Positions 27,785-39,062 of a DNA stretch of 64,000 bases are shown piece by piece (position 1 is the stretch's first letter; each line of letters begins with the position of its first letter). The stretch spans positions 379,536 through 443,535 of the forward strand of contig NZ_QPIB01000007.1 of assembly GCF_003671765.1 (NCBI RefSeq), written 5' to 3'. This stretch comes from Xenophilus sp. E41 (GTDB lineage: Bacteria; Pseudomonadota; Gammaproteobacteria; Burkholderiales; Burkholderiaceae_C). The position numbers and the translations under genes were made by a program. Below the pieces are notes generated by a model. That model had not been told where the DNA came from. It was given only the letters and a program-made list of their open reading frames with translations, and searched no databases.

Positions 27785-30550
27785 TCAGCGCAGTTGGGCG
27801 AGCAGTTGTTCGGCCTGGTGGCGCATCTCGCCGGAGCTTTCGCTCGCCACTTCCTCGACCAGCGAGCGGGCGCCTTCGGCATCGCCCAGGGCCTGCAGCT
27901 CGCGGGCCAGCGACAGCTTGATCGCCTGCGGGCTGTCGCCGCCGGCGTCGTCCAGTTCGGCGGCACGCGTCGGCTCGAGCGCGCCAGGGCGCGTGTCGCC
28001 GGTGCCCGAGCGCAGCGAGGACAGCGTGCTCATGTCGAACTCGATGAAGCCCGAGTCCCCGGGCAGCCCGGCGCGCAGCGTGGCGGGCTGGGTGTGCTCG
28101 TCGTCGTTGAGCGCGCCGTTGCGCGGCAGCGCATCGAGTTCGGCGGGCGCCGTGTCGAAGTCGTTGTCCAGCTCGGGCATCGCGCCGCGCGACAGCGGGG
28201 CACGCGCAGGCGGCTCGTACATCGACGCGGCCGGCGCTGCCTTGGGGGCAGCCGACACGCCCCCCAGCGGGGCCCGGGCCGTGGGCTCGTAGCTGGCGCT
28301 GGGCGCTGGCGAGGAGATCGGCGCGGGCGCCGTGTCGGGCAGCGGTGCCACGTCGGAGGGCTTGGCCAGGTCCAGGTCGAAATCCAGCGGGGCGACGGAC
28401 GGGACGAAGGGCGGCGGCGGTTCGGCCGGAGGTGGCGGCGCCGTGGCGGCGATGGCGGCTGCCGTGGCGGCGGTGCCGGCCAGCCCGGCCAGCGGCAGGG
28501 TCTTCTCGTTGTCGGCGAGCGCTGCGCTGCCTTGGTACAGCGGGTTCCCCGGATCGAGTTCGCGGCCCATGTCGATCACGCGACCCCAGTCGGCACCGCT
28601 GCCGCCGGTGAGCTTGTGCACGTCGTTGGCCAGGGCTTCGAAGGCGCGCAGGTCGCGGCGCTTGGCGTGGATCTCGAGCAGCTTGAGGTGGATCGCCGTG
28701 CGCTCGGGCGTGGTGCGCAGGGCTTCACGCAGGATTTCCTCGGCCTGCAGGTCGCGGCCGTAGGCCAGGTACACGTCGGCTTCGGCGACCGGGTCGACGT
28801 CGCCGGCATCGAGCTGGCTGGGCGAATAGGACAGCGACGACGCCATGGAACTGCTGCGGCCCTTGGTGTCGACCGATTCGCCGCCGGTGGCGCCGAAGAA
28901 GGAGTCCTTGGGCAGGCGGCTTTCGGGGAACACGCTGTCGGCTGCATCCTGCTTCTTGCGACCCAGCACGCGGTAGAGCAGGAAGCCGATGAGCAGCAGG
29001 ATCAGTGCGCCGCCGGCCAGCAGGATGGGGTTCTCCATCAACTGGTCAAAGAGGCTCGGCTCGGGCGGTGGAGGAGGGGCTGCGACCTTGGGCTTGGGAG
29101 CGGGTGCAGCAGCAGGAGCGGGCGCGGCCGCTGCAGGCGCCGTTGCTGCAGCAGGCGCCGCTGGTGCGCTTGCGGCCGGCGTTGCCGGGCTCGCGGCAGG
29201 TGAGGCGGCCGGTGCGGTGGTGGCCGTGCCCGCGCTTGGCGCCGGGGACGCCGGTGCCGCGGCGGTCGGGCCAGCCGCATTGGCCGGGGCAGTCACTGGT
29301 GCGCCAGCGGCGGCTGGAGCGGCCGCCGCTGCCGGCGCAGCAGGTGCCGCACTGGCGGCCGGGGCGGCGCCTGCGCCGGCGCCGGCGTTCTGGAGCTTGT
29401 TGAGTTCGTTGATGTTGCGCGATAGCTCGGCCACGCGCGTGCTCGATTCCTGCGCCTGGCGCGTCTGCGCCAGCTTGTCCTCGGCGGCGCGGGCGGCGCT
29501 GCCCTGCGAGACCGTGAGCTTGTCCGGCGCGGCGGCGTTCGCGTTGCGGTCCTCGACGTTGGCCTGCAGTCGGCCCGAAGCCTGTCGGTCGGCGCTGGCG
29601 ACGCGCGAAGTGGGTGCGTTCTCGGCCAGGCGCCGGCGGTAGTCGCCGAAATCGCGGCTCTGGGCCACGACGGTGCGACGGGCTTCGTCCGGCGGCATCG
29701 CCGTGGCCGTCGCGGCGCTCGGCACCTGCAGCACCGCGCCGGCCTTGATGCGGTTCACGTTGCCGTTGATGAAGGCATCGGGATTGGCGCGCAGCAGCGC
29801 CACCAGCATCTGGTCGAGCGAGACGTCGGCCGGCTTCAGGCTGGCCGCCAGGCGTCCGGCGGTGTCGCCGGCGCGCACGGTCACCTGCTGGTCGCCGCCG
29901 CCTTCGGCACGCACGCGGCTTTCTGCCGGCAGGGGCGCGGCCGCGGGCGCGGCCGGGCGCTGGCGCCGCGGGGCGGCGGCCCCGGCATCGCCGGAGGGTG
30001 CGATGGCCACGCGCGGTGCGGGCGCCGGCGCCGACATCTGGGGTGCGACCGGAGTGATCGGCACCGCGGCGCTGGGCTGCCGGCTGCTGGGCGGGTCGAG
30101 CAGGACGGTGTAGTCACGGACGATCCGCCCGCTGGACCAGTTGGCTTCGAGCAGGATGTCGACGAAGGGTTCGTTCATCGGCCGCGAACCGGTCAGGCGG
30201 ACCACGTAGCGGCCGTCGGCGCGACGTTGCAGGGCCGCACGGACGTTCGACAGGGCGTCGTTGTAGGCGACACCGGCCGCCTGGAAGGCCTCCCGCGAGG
30301 CCATGCCGACCTTCAGGCCGTCGGCCTCGGCCGCGCTGATCTCGGTGACATCGATCTCGGCCCGCAGCGGTTCGCCCAGGGCGGACTGGACGTTCAAGCG
30401 CCCCAGCGCAAGGGCGTGGGCATTGCCGCTGACCGCACCAATGGCCAAGGCCACAGCCATGCCGAGCAGGGACAACTGGCTGCGGCTGGCGAGGGCCGGG
30501 TTCGAGCGATCGGAGGGGGCGCCGGTCGCGGGCAGCGAAGGTCTGGTCAT
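27785..30550 (-). CDS. fimV: FimV/HubP-type polar membrane protein
   Basis: Large inner-membrane protein that organises cell-pole functions such as type IV pili. 921 residues from MTRPSLPATG. Order seen: signal segment about 24-46 (cleavage near AHA), FimV N-domain ALGRLNVQSALGEPLRAEI, a LysM domain (VTVRAGDTAGRLAASL ... VNRIKAGAVLQVP), a coiled coil (AEDKLAQTRQAQESSTRVAEL), a long Ala/Pro-rich spacer, one transmembrane helix (PILLAGGALILLLIGFLLYR), an acidic cytosolic part with TPR-like helices, and the conserved C-terminal FimV domain (AIKLSLARELQALGDAEGARSLVEEV). Start is uncertain; an ATG near 30595 is also in frame. Confidence 0.92.
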   Translation of the reverse strand: MTRPSLPATGAPSDRSNPALASRSQLSLLGMAVALAIGAVSGNAHALALGRLNVQSALGEPLRAEIDVTEISAAEADGLKVGMASREAFQAAGVAYNDALSNVRAALQRRADGRYVVRLTGSRPMNEPFVDILLEANWSSGRIVRDYTVLLDPPSSRQPSAAVPITPVAPQMSAPAPAPRVAIAPSGDAGAAAPRRQRPAAPAAAPLPAESRVRAEGGGDQQVTVRAGDTAGRLAASLKPADVSLDQMLVALLRANPDAFINGNVNRIKAGAVLQVPSAATATAMPPDEARRTVVAQSRDFGDYRRRLAENAPTSRVASADRQASGRLQANVEDRNANAAAPDKLTVSQGSAARAAEDKLAQTRQAQESSTRVAELSRNINELNKLQNAGAGAGAAPAASAAPAAPAAAAAPAAAGAPVTAPANAAGPTAAAPASPAPSAGTATTAPAASPAASPATPAASAPAAPAAATAPAAAAPAPAAAPAPKPKVAAPPPPPEPSLFDQLMENPILLAGGALILLLIGFLLYRVLGRKKQDAADSVFPESRLPKDSFFGATGGESVDTKGRSSSMASSLSYSPSQLDAGDVDPVAEADVYLAYGRDLQAEEILREALRTTPERTAIHLKLLEIHAKRRDLRAFEALANDVHKLTGGSGADWGRVIDMGRELDPGNPLYQGSAALADNEKTLPLAGLAGTAATAAAIAATAPPPPAEPPPPFVPSVAPLDFDLDLAKPSDVAPLPDTAPAPISSPAPSASYEPTARAPLGGVSAAPKAAPAASMYEPPARAPLSRGAMPELDNDFDTAPAELDALPRNGALNDDEHTQPATLRAGLPGDSGFIEFDMSTLSSLRSGTGDTRPGALEPTRAAELDDAGGDSPQAIKLSLARELQALGDAEGARSLVEEVASESSGEMRHQAEQLLAQLR

Positions 30551-30715
30551 GCTGAACGGGGCGGGACGCCCAAAAATGTAAGAGGACGTTAACATCATCC
30601 CGCCCGGACTGACAAGGCAACGGAAGTGTTCCACCAGTGCGCGCCAACTTCGGCACACGCGTCTCGTTGCGCCTGTGCAACGTCGGGGCGACCGGGCGCC
30701 CCGCGCACCCCCCGG

Positions 30716-31858
30716 TCAGGCTTCCAGGAGGATCCGCAGCATCCGGCGCAGCGGCTCGGCTGCGCCCCACAGCAGCTGGTCGCCGATGGTGAAGGCGCCG
30801 AGGTACTCAGGCCCCATGGCGAGCTTGCGGATCCGCCCGACCGGGATCGACATCGTGCCGGTCACGGCGACGGGCGTCAGGTCCTTGACGGTCGCCTCGC
30901 GCGTGTTGGGCACGACCTTCACCCAGTCGTTGTCGGCGGCGATCATGGCCTCGATGTCGGCGACCGGCACATCCTTCTTGAGCTTGAAGGTCAGCGCCTG
31001 GCTGTGGCAGCGCATGGCACCGATGCGCACGCAGAAGCCGTCGACCGGCGTCGCGGCCGTGCCGAACCCGGCGCCCTGGCCGAGGATCTTGTTGGTCTCG
31101 GCCCCGCCCTTCCACTCTTCCTTGGACATGCCGTCGCCCAGGTCCTTGTCGATCCAGGGGATCAGCGACCCGCCCAGCGGCGCGCCGAAGTTGGCCGTTT
31201 CGGCGGCGCTCAGCGTCTGCTGCTTGTGCAGCACCTTGCGGTCGATCTCGAGGATCGCGCTCTTGGGGTCGTCCAGCAGTGCCTTGACCTCGGCATTGAG
31301 GGTGCCGAACTGGGTCAGCAACTCGCGCATGTGCTGCGCGCCGCCACCCGAGGCCGCCTGGTAGGTCATGCTGGTCATCCACTCGACCAGGCCGGCCTTG
31401 TAGAGCGCGCCCACGCCCATCAGCATGCAGCTGACGGTGCAGTTGCCGCCGATCCAGTTCTTGCCGCCCTTGGCCAGCGCGTTCTGGATGACCGGCAGGT
31501 TGACGGGGTCGAGGACGATGATGGCGTCGTCCTGCATGCGCAGGGTCGAGGCGGCGTCGATCCAGTGGCCGTTCCAGCCCGCGGCGCGCAGCTTGGGAAA
31601 GACCTCGCTCGTGTAGTCGCCGCCCTGGCAGGTGATGACGATGTCGCACTTCTTCAGCGCGGCGATGTCGTGGGCATCCTGCAGCGTGGACTCGTTCTTC
31701 GCCACCGCCGGGGCCTTGCCGCCGGCGTTGGAAGTGGAGAAGAAGACCGGCTCGATGAGCGCAAAGTCGTTTTCGGCCTGCATGCGGTCCATCAGGACCG
31801 AGCCGACCATGCCGCGCCAGCCCACGAGGCCGACCAGGGGTTGTTGTGCGTTCGCCAT
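30716..31858 (-). CDS. asd: Aspartate-semialdehyde dehydrogenase
   Basis: Reduces aspartyl phosphate to aspartate semialdehyde for lysine, DAP, threonine and methionine. 380 residues, of the long gammaproteobacterial type. NADP motif [11 protein letters not shown] is at 12-22; the nucleophile is Cys140 in [11 protein letters not shown]; the His in [11 protein letters not shown] is the base. It lies between leuB (94 bp upstream) and fimV (165 bp downstream), the usual betaproteobacterial order. Confidence 0.97.
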   Translation of the reverse strand: MANAQQPLVGLVGWRGMVGSVLMDRMQAENDFALIEPVFFSTSNAGGKAPAVAKNESTLQDAHDIAALKKCDIVITCQGGDYTSEVFPKLRAAGWNGHWIDAASTLRMQDDAIIVLDPVNLPVIQNALAKGGKNWIGGNCTVSCMLMGVGALYKAGLVEWMTSMTYQAASGGGAQHMRELLTQFGTLNAEVKALLDDPKSAILEIDRKVLHKQQTLSAAETANFGAPLGGSLIPWIDKDLGDGMSKEEWKGGAETNKILGQGAGFGTAATPVDGFCVRIGAMRCHSQALTFKLKKDVPVADIEAMIAADNDWVKVVPNTREATVKDLTPVAVTGTMSIPVGRIRKLAMGPEYLGAFTIGDQLLWGAAEPLRRMLRILLEA

Positions 31859-31952
31859 TTCAGTAGTGCCCTTCGAAGAAAAAACCAGGAAATTCAGTTT
31901 TCTTGCGCCCGGCTCGTCGAGCCGGGGGAGGGCGTGACGAAGCGGGCTGCGG

Positions 31953-33041
31953 TTAGCCGGTAATCGTCTTTTTGGTGATGGCGGCCACGACGGCGTCGCC
32001 CATCTCGCGCGTGCCGACCTTGGTGGTGCCCTCGGACCAGATGTCCGCCGTGCGCAGCCCCGACGCGAGCACCGACTTGACCGCCGACTCGATACGGTCG
32101 GCAGCTTCGGCTTGGTCGAGGGAGAAACGGAGCATCATGGCAGCAGACAGGATTGTAGCCAGAGGATTGGCAACCCCTTGCCCTGCAATGTCGGGTGCAC
32201 TGCCGTGGCTGGGCTCGTACAGGCCCTGTTTGTTGCTGTTGAGCGACGCCGAGGGGAGCATGCCGATCGAGCCGGTGAGCATCGCGGCTTCGTCCGAGAG
32301 GATGTCGCCGAACATGTTGCCGGTCACGACCACGTCGAACTTCTTCGGTGCCTTCACCAGCTGCATGGCCGCGTTGTCGACGTACATGTGGTCGAGCTCG
32401 ACGTCCGGGTAGTCCTTGTGGACCTCGGTGACCACGTCCTTCCAGAACTGGAAGGTCTCCAGCACGTTGGCCTTGTCGACGCTGGTCACGCGCTTGCTGC
32501 GCTTGCGGGCGGCCTCGAAGGCGACGCGCGCGATGCGTTCGATTTCGGGCTTCGAATAGCGCATCGTGTCGAAGGCTTCCTCGGCGCCCGGAAAGTGCCC
32601 GTCGGTGGCGACGCGCTTGCCCCGCGGCTGGCCGAAATAGATGTCGCCGGTCAGCTCGCGAATGATCAGGATGTCCAGGCCCGCGATCAGCTCGGGCTTC
32701 AGGCTCGACGCGCCCACCAGCTGCTCGTAGCAGATGGCCGGCCGGAAGTTGGCGAACAGGCCCAGGTTCTTGCGCAGGCCCAGGATGGCCTGCTCGGGGC
32801 GCAGCGGGCGGTCCAGCTTGTCGTACTTCCAGTCGCCCACGGCGCCGAAGAGCACCGCGTCGGCTTCCTTGGCGAGCTTGAGCGTCGAATCGGGCAGCGG
32901 GTGGCCGTGCGCCTCGTAGGCGGCGCCGCCGACCAGTGCCGTTTCCATCTCGAACTTCAGGTCGAGCACGTCGAGCACGCGCACGGCCTCCGCGACGATT
33001 TCGGTGCCGATGCCATCTCCGGGCAGGACTGCGATTTTCAT
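31953..33041 (-). CDS. leuB: 3-isopropylmalate dehydrogenase
   Basis: Oxidative decarboxylation step of leucine synthesis. 362 residues from ATG 33041 ([15 protein letters not shown]); an in-frame TTG two codons earlier is unlikely. The metal and substrate residues are in [13 protein letters not shown], and NAD specificity is marked by [18 protein letters not shown]. Downstream of leuD, from which it is separated by a palindromic R2 element. Part of leuC-leuD-leuB-asd. Confidence 0.97.
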   Translation of the reverse strand: MKIAVLPGDGIGTEIVAEAVRVLDVLDLKFEMETALVGGAAYEAHGHPLPDSTLKLAKEADAVLFGAVGDWKYDKLDRPLRPEQAILGLRKNLGLFANFRPAICYEQLVGASSLKPELIAGLDILIIRELTGDIYFGQPRGKRVATDGHFPGAEEAFDTMRYSKPEIERIARVAFEAARKRSKRVTSVDKANVLETFQFWKDVVTEVHKDYPDVELDHMYVDNAAMQLVKAPKKFDVVVTGNMFGDILSDEAAMLTGSIGMLPSASLNSNKQGLYEPSHGSAPDIAGQGVANPLATILSAAMMLRFSLDQAEAADRIESAVKSVLASGLRTADIWSEGTTKVGTREMGDAVVAAITKKTITG

Positions 33042-33085
33042 GGTCAATGATTGGTTGGTTCAGACGTTTGGAATGCGGACATCCA

Positions 33086-33166
33086 TACGCGAAGGGCGCA
33101 AAGGCTTCACGAAGGGCGCGAAAGAATCAAAGAATAGTGCGAAGTCTCTTTCGCGTCCTTCGCGTA
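33086..33166. repeat. R2 palindromic element, copy A (leuD-leuB gap)
   Basis: About 81 bp. The left end TACGCGAAGGGCGCAAAG and the right end TTTCGCGTCCTTCGCGTA are near-perfect inverted copies. The interior repeats the CGAAGG-type unit. It fills most of the 144-bp gap between leuD and leuB and can fold as a long hairpin in the transcript. Confidence 0.85.
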
Positions 33167-33185
33167 CGAAGCCCGTTCTGGAAGT

Positions 33186-33836
33186 TCAGCCGACGAGCTG
33201 GTGCGCCAGCCAGGGCTTGGCCGCGAGGCGCTCCGCCTCGAAGGCCTTGATCTTGTCCTTGTGGCGCAGCGTGAGCCCGATGTCGTCCAGGCCGTTGACG
33301 AGGCAGTACTTGCGGAAAGGCTGCACGTCGAAGGCGATCTCCACGCCGTCGGGCTTGACGATCACCTGGCGCTCCAGATCGATGGTGAGCTGGTAGCCCG
33401 GGAAGGCGTACACCTCGTCGAAGAGCTGGGCCACGGTCGCTTCGGGCAGCACGATCGGCAGCAGGCCGTTCTTGAAGCTGTTGTTGAAGAAGATGTCGGC
33501 GTAGCTCGGCGCGATGATCGCGCGGAAGCCGAACTGGTCGAGCGCCCAGGGCGCGTGTTCGCGGCTGGAGCCGCAGCCGAAATTCTTGCGCGCCAGCAGC
33601 ACCGACGCGCCTTGGTAGCGCGGCTGGTTCAGCACGAAGTCCGGGTTCGGCTTGCGGCTGGCCGGGTCCATGCCCGGCTCGCCGTGGTCGAGGTAGCGCC
33701 ACTCGTCGAACAGGTTCGGGCCGAAGCCCGTCTTCTTGATCGACTTGAGGAACTGCTTGGGAATGATCGCGTCGGTGTCGACGTTCTCGCGGTCCATGGG
33801 GGCGACGAGGCCCTGGTGCACGGTGAATTTCTGCAT
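33186..33836 (-). CDS. leuD: 3-isopropylmalate dehydratase small subunit
   Basis: Small subunit of the isomerase that interconverts 2- and 3-isopropylmalate. 216 residues from MQKFTVHQG. Family motifs: [14 protein letters not shown] near the N-terminus and [15 protein letters not shown], the substrate-binding loop that completes the LeuC active site. It is flanked on both sides by R2 palindromic elements, an unusual arrangement for a single gene within an operon. Confidence 0.97.
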   Translation of the reverse strand: MQKFTVHQGLVAPMDRENVDTDAIIPKQFLKSIKKTGFGPNLFDEWRYLDHGEPGMDPASRKPNPDFVLNQPRYQGASVLLARKNFGCGSSREHAPWALDQFGFRAIIAPSYADIFFNNSFKNGLLPIVLPEATVAQLFDEVYAFPGYQLTIDLERQVIVKPDGVEIAFDVQPFRKYCLVNGLDDIGLTLRHKDKIKAFEAERLAAKPWLAHQLVG

Positions 33837-33863
33837 GTGAGACTCCAAAAAGGCGGACTGCCG

Positions 33864-33955
33864 TACGCGAAGGTTTCGCGAAAGACGCAAAGGAAATCCA
33901 AGATTTCTACGGGCTGTTCTTTTTCGACTTTCGCGTGTCTTCGCGTCCTTCGCGG
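33864..33955. repeat. R2 palindromic element, copy B (leuC-leuD gap)
   Basis: About 92 bp. Left end TACGCGAAGGTTTCGCGAAA; right end TTCGCGTCCTTCGCGG. Same boundaries and architecture as copies A and C, with a different centre. Many relatives carry a small lipoprotein gene in this gap; here only the repeat is present. Confidence 0.82.
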
Positions 33956-33975
33956 ATAGATGCCCGTGTCGGTTT

Positions 33976-35397
33976 TCAGGCGAACTTGCGCACGTCCACG
34001 AAGTGGCCGTGCACCGCGGCGGCGGCCGCCATGGCGGGGCTCACGAGGTGGGTGCGGCCGCCGGCGCCCTGGCGACCTTCGAAGTTGCGGTTGCTGGTCG
34101 AGGCGCAGCGCTCGCCGGGTTCGAGGCGGTCGGCGTTCATGGCCAGGCACATCGAGCAGCCGGGTTCGCGCCACTCGAAGCCCGCGGCCTTGAAGATCTC
34201 GTGCAGGCCCTCGCGCTCGGCCTGCTCCTTCACCACGCCCGAGCCGGGCACCACCATCGCGAGCTTCACGTTCTTCGCCACCTTCTGGCCCAGCTTCTTC
34301 ACCACGGCCGCGGCTTCGCGCATGTCCTCGATGCGGCTGTTGGTGCAGCTACCGATGAACACCTTGTCGATGAAGATGTCGTCCATCGCCTTGTTGGGCT
34401 CGAGGCCCATGTAGGTCAGCGCGCGCTCGATGGCGCCGCGCTTGTTGGCGTCCTTCTCCTTGTCCGGGTCGGGCACGCGGCCGTCGACGGGCAGCACCAT
34501 CTCGGGCGAGGTGCCCCAGGTCACCTGCGGCTTGATCTGCGTGGCGTCGAGCTCGACCACGGTGTCGAAGTGCGCGCCGGCGTCGGAGTGCAGCGTCTTC
34601 CAGTAGCTCACGGCCTGGTCCCACTCCACGCCCGACGGCGCGAGGGGCCGGCCCTTCACGTAGTCGATGGTCTTCTGGTCCACGGCCACCAGGCCCGCAC
34701 GCGCGCCGGCCTCGATCGCCATGTTGCACACGGTCATGCGGCCCTCCATGGACAGGTCGCGAATGGCCGAGCCGGCGAACTCGATGGTGTAGCCCGTGCC
34801 GCCGGCGGTGCCGATCCTGCCGATGATGGCCAGCACGATGTCCTTGGCCGTGCAGCCCAGGGGCAGCTTGCCCTCGACCTTGACCAGCATGTTCTTCGCC
34901 TTCTTGGCCAGCAGCGTCTGCGTGGCCATCACGTGCTCGACCTCGCTGGTGCCGATGCCGTGCGCCAGCGCGCCGAAGGCGCCGTGCGTGGAGGTGTGGC
35001 TGTCGCCGCACACCACCGTCATGCCCGGCAGCGTGGCGCCCGACTCGGGGCCGATCACGTGCACGATGCCCTGGCGCTTGCTGAGAAAGGGGAAGAAGGC
35101 GGCCGAGCCGAACTCGGCGATGTTGTGGTCCAGCGTCGTCACCTGCTCCTTGCTGATCGGGTCCTCGATGCCGTCGTAGCCGCGCTCCCAGCCGGTGGTG
35201 GGCGTGTTGTGATCGGCGGTGGCCACCACCGAGCTGATGCGCCACAGCTTGCGGCCGGCCACGCGCAGGCCCTCGAAGGCCTGCGGGCTGGTCACCTCGT
35301 GCACCAGGTGGCGGTCGATGTAGAGCACCGCGGTGCCGTCTTCCTCGGTATGGACGACGTGTTCGTCCCAGATCTTGTCGTAGAGCGTGCGTGCCAT
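33976..35397 (-). CDS. leuC: 3-isopropylmalate dehydratase large subunit
   Basis: Aconitase-family enzyme with a 4Fe-4S cluster. 473 residues from [15 protein letters not shown]. Cluster cysteines are in [12 protein letters not shown] and in [10 protein letters not shown]; substrate motifs [27 protein letters not shown] are intact. The frame is open far upstream, through the LysR gene, but this start is universal. It lies 53 bp downstream of a LysR regulator gene in the same direction. Confidence 0.97.
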   Translation of the reverse strand: MARTLYDKIWDEHVVHTEEDGTAVLYIDRHLVHEVTSPQAFEGLRVAGRKLWRISSVVATADHNTPTTGWERGYDGIEDPISKEQVTTLDHNIAEFGSAAFFPFLSKRQGIVHVIGPESGATLPGMTVVCGDSHTSTHGAFGALAHGIGTSEVEHVMATQTLLAKKAKNMLVKVEGKLPLGCTAKDIVLAIIGRIGTAGGTGYTIEFAGSAIRDLSMEGRMTVCNMAIEAGARAGLVAVDQKTIDYVKGRPLAPSGVEWDQAVSYWKTLHSDAGAHFDTVVELDATQIKPQVTWGTSPEMVLPVDGRVPDPDKEKDANKRGAIERALTYMGLEPNKAMDDIFIDKVFIGSCTNSRIEDMREAAAVVKKLGQKVAKNVKLAMVVPGSGVVKEQAEREGLHEIFKAAGFEWREPGCSMCLAMNADRLEPGERCASTSNRNFEGRQGAGGRTHLVSPAMAAAAAVHGHFVDVRKFA

Positions 35398-35450
35398 GGT
35401 GGGGTCTCGTTTCTTTCGTGGGAAGCGTGGGGAAAAGGTGGGCGCCGCGC

Positions 35451-36410
35451 TCAGGCGGCCAGCGCCTCGGTGGCGGCGGGTGCCTGCAGGTGCTGCACCA
35501 GGGTTCGGGCCGCCACCGGCAGGGTGGAGAAGTCGCGCGCGACGAGCCGGATCTCGCGCAGCGCCCAGGCGTCGTTCAGCGCGACGCTGACCAGCCGCCG
35601 CCCGATGCCGCCGCGCATGAGCTCGAAGGCGCGTTGCGGCATCACGCCGATGCCCAGGCCGTTGTCGATCATGCGGCACATGGCGTCCAGGCCGGTCACG
35701 TGGATGCGCAGGCGCACGCTGCGCCCCGCGTCCAGCGCCGCCTGGTGCATGGCGACATAGATGGAGCTGTTGGTGTGCAGGCCGACGTGGTCGAAATCGA
35801 GCGCGTCGACGAAATCGATGGCACCGCCCGCCGCGAGCGGGTGGCCGGCCGGCACGATGAGTGCCAGGCGATCCTGGCGATAGGGCTGCGTCTGCAGGTC
35901 GCCGGCACCGTCGGGCACGTGGCAGATGCCCAGGTCGGCCGCGCCTTCCTGCACCGCACGCACGACTTCGCTGGAGAGGTGCTCTTCCAGGTCGATCTTG
36001 ATGGCGTCGTGCGCCTGCACGAAGGCGCCCAGGTCCTCGGGCAGGAACTGCACGATCGCCGAGATGTTCGCGTGCACGCGCACGTGCCCGCGCACGCCCT
36101 CGGCATATTCGCTGAGCTCGCCCTGCATCTTCTCCAGGCTGTAGAGCATCGAGCGGGCGTGGTGCAGCAGGCTCTCGCCGGCCGGCGTGAGGTCCACGCC
36201 GCGCGCGTGGCGATAAAGCAGGGTGATGCCGAGCGTGGCCTCCAGGTCCGACAGGCGCTTGCTGATCGCCGAGGCGGCGATGAACTCCCGCTCGGCCGCA
36301 CGGCCGATGCTGCCCAGCTCGCACACGGCCACGAACAGCTGCAGCGACGTCAGGTCGATGCGGCGCGCGAAGTTACGCTCGGACGGTGGGAGGACGGGGG
36401 AAGCTGGCAT
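35451..36410 (-). CDS. LysR-family transcriptional regulator
   Basis: 319 residues. The N-terminal winged helix-turn-helix is at about residues 18-77 ([25 protein letters not shown], then [21 protein letters not shown]). The substrate-binding domain follows ([28 protein letters not shown]). Transcribed toward leuC with a 53-bp gap, so it may be co-transcribed with leuCDB or regulate it, but LysR genes that control a target are more often divergent from it. The effector is unknown. Confidence 0.88.
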   Translation of the reverse strand: MPASPVLPPSERNFARRIDLTSLQLFVAVCELGSIGRAAEREFIAASAISKRLSDLEATLGITLLYRHARGVDLTPAGESLLHHARSMLYSLEKMQGELSEYAEGVRGHVRVHANISAIVQFLPEDLGAFVQAHDAIKIDLEEHLSSEVVRAVQEGAADLGICHVPDGAGDLQTQPYRQDRLALIVPAGHPLAAGGAIDFVDALDFDHVGLHTNSSIYVAMHQAALDAGRSVRLRIHVTGLDAMCRMIDNGLGIGVMPQRAFELMRGGIGRRLVSVALNDAWALREIRLVARDFSTLPVAARTLVQHLQAPAATEALAA

Positions 36411-36581
36411 CGTGGTTCGCGAAGGCGAGCCGGGATTTTCCTACCGTTTGACCGCGTCGGCCATCGCGTATCGCGAAGAGCGTGGTGCTGCCTGGGCAAT
36501 GCCGAGGAAAATCGGCCGTCAGCGCCCGTCCTGCCTGCGCCTGCAGCTATCGAATCAATAGCATTGCGCCGTGCATAGGCA
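36411..36581. other. Spacer between the LysR gene and gltA
   Basis: Should hold the LysR promoter on the minus strand. It contains R1 copy 6 and no convincing gene. No clear -10/-35 pair was identified. Confidence 0.5.
36546..36562. repeat. R1 dispersed palindrome, copy 6
   Basis: GCTATCGAATCAATAGC, perfect arms, 7-base gap, preceded by TGCA and followed by ATTG. Intergenic, between the LysR gene and the gltA terminator. Confidence 0.88.
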
Positions 36582-36583
36582 TG

Positions 36584-36606
36584 AAAAAGGCCGCCCTCGG
36601 GCGGCC
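36584..36606 (-). terminator. Intrinsic terminator after gltA
   Basis: On the minus strand, stem GGCCGCC / GGCGGCC with a CGAG loop, followed by CTTTTT. It closes the sdhCDAB-sdhE-gltA transcript about 52 bp after the gltA stop. Confidence 0.88.
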
Positions 36607-36657
36607 GGGTGGCGTGGGAGGCGCGCCGCAGGCGGCGCACCCTCCATCGCGCGGCGA

Positions 36658-37968
<1,311 letters not shown>

Positions 37969-37992
37969 AGCGACTTTCTCTCGGAAGGTTGA

Positions 37993-38319
37993 TTAAGAAG
38001 ACGAAGACGGAGACGCAGCGGAGGGCGAGTGCGCGCCCTCGGCGCGCATCAACCCGATCAACGCCACCACCTCGGCCCCGGCCCATGCGGGCTCGGGCTC
38101 CTTTCTTTGCAGCAGGAGGTCCAGGAGGTCGTTGTCCGACAGATCCATGAGCGTCTCCATCGCCTGGGCCTGACCGACGGTCAAGCGAGATTCGTGCCGC
38201 TCGAAGAAACGGGCGATGAAGAGGTCGTTTTCCAGCAGGCCCCGCCGGCAGCGCCATTTCAGCTTGCCGACCTCGCGCGGGTCGAGCAGCTCGAGGGTGG
38301 CGTCGTGCTCAGGGGGCAT
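37993..38319 (-). CDS. sdhE: Succinate dehydrogenase flavinylation factor SdhE
   Basis: Small protein that promotes covalent FAD attachment to SdhA. 108 residues, longer than the typical 85-95 because of a Ser/Ala-rich tail. The diagnostic RGLLEND motif (Arg26, Gly27, Glu30) follows KLKWRCR. The helical core ARFFERHESRLTVGQAQAMETLMDLSDNDLLDLL matches DUF339. It lies between sdhB (25 bp) and gltA (24 bp), placing the assembly factor in the operon of its client. Confidence 0.94.
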   Translation of the reverse strand: MPPEHDATLELLDPREVGKLKWRCRRGLLENDLFIARFFERHESRLTVGQAQAMETLMDLSDNDLLDLLLQRKEPEPAWAGAEVVALIGLMRAEGAHSPSAASPSSSS

Positions 38320-38344
38320 GCGTTTTCCTGGAAGGGCGTGGCCG

Positions 38345-39046
38345 TCAGACGGCGCGGCGCACCATCAATTCCTTGATCTTGCCGATCGCCTGCGTGGGGT
38401 TCAGGTGCTTGGGGCACACGTCCACGCAGTTCATGATGGTGTGGCAGCGGAACAGGCGGTACGGGTCCTCGAGGTTGTCCAGGCGGGCGCCGGTGGCTTC
38501 GTCGCGGCTGTCGGCGATGAAGCGGTAGGCCTGCAGCAGGCCGGCCGGGCCGACGAACTTGTCGGGGTTCCACCAGAAGCTGGGGCAGCTGGTGGAGCAG
38601 CTGGCGCACAGGATGCACTCGTACAGACCGTTGAGTTCCTCGCGTTCCTCGGGCGACTGCAGCCGCTCGCGCTCGGGCGGCGGCGTGTCGTTGATGAGGT
38701 ACGGCTTGATCGAGTTGTACTGCTTGAAGAACTGCGTCATGTCCACGATCAGGTCGCGGATCACCGGCAGGCCGGGCAGCGGCTTGAGCACGATCGGGTC
38801 CTTGAGCGTGTTCATGTTGGTGAGGCACGCCAGGCCGTTCTTGCCGTTGATGTTCATCGCATCCGAACCGCACACGCCTTCGCGGCAGGAGCGGCGGAAG
38901 GAGATGGTCGGGTCCTGCGCCTTGAGCTTGACCAGCGCGTCCAGCAGCATGCGCTCGTGGCCGTCGAGTTCGATCTCGACGGTCTGCATGTAGGGCTTGG
39001 CGTCCTTGTCCGGGTCGTAGCGGTAGATCTTGAATGTGCGCTTCAT
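38345..39046 (-). CDS. sdhB: Succinate dehydrogenase iron-sulfur subunit
   Basis: Electron-transfer subunit of complex II. 233 residues. 2Fe-2S ligands: Cys54, Cys59, Asp62 and Cys74 (SCREGVCGSDAMN ... LAC), the Asp replacing a Cys as in E. coli. 4Fe-4S: Cys144, Cys147, Cys150 with Cys154 (CILCASCSTSC). 3Fe-4S: Cys201 and Cys207 (CHTIMNC); Cys211 (VDVCP) belongs to the same ferredoxin motif. Between sdhA and sdhE. Confidence 0.98.
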   Translation of the reverse strand: MKRTFKIYRYDPDKDAKPYMQTVEIELDGHERMLLDALVKLKAQDPTISFRRSCREGVCGSDAMNINGKNGLACLTNMNTLKDPIVLKPLPGLPVIRDLIVDMTQFFKQYNSIKPYLINDTPPPERERLQSPEEREELNGLYECILCASCSTSCPSFWWNPDKFVGPAGLLQAYRFIADSRDEATGARLDNLEDPYRLFRCHTIMNCVDVCPKHLNPTQAIGKIKELMVRRAV

Positions 39047-39062
39047 CGTGGTGGGACCTTGT

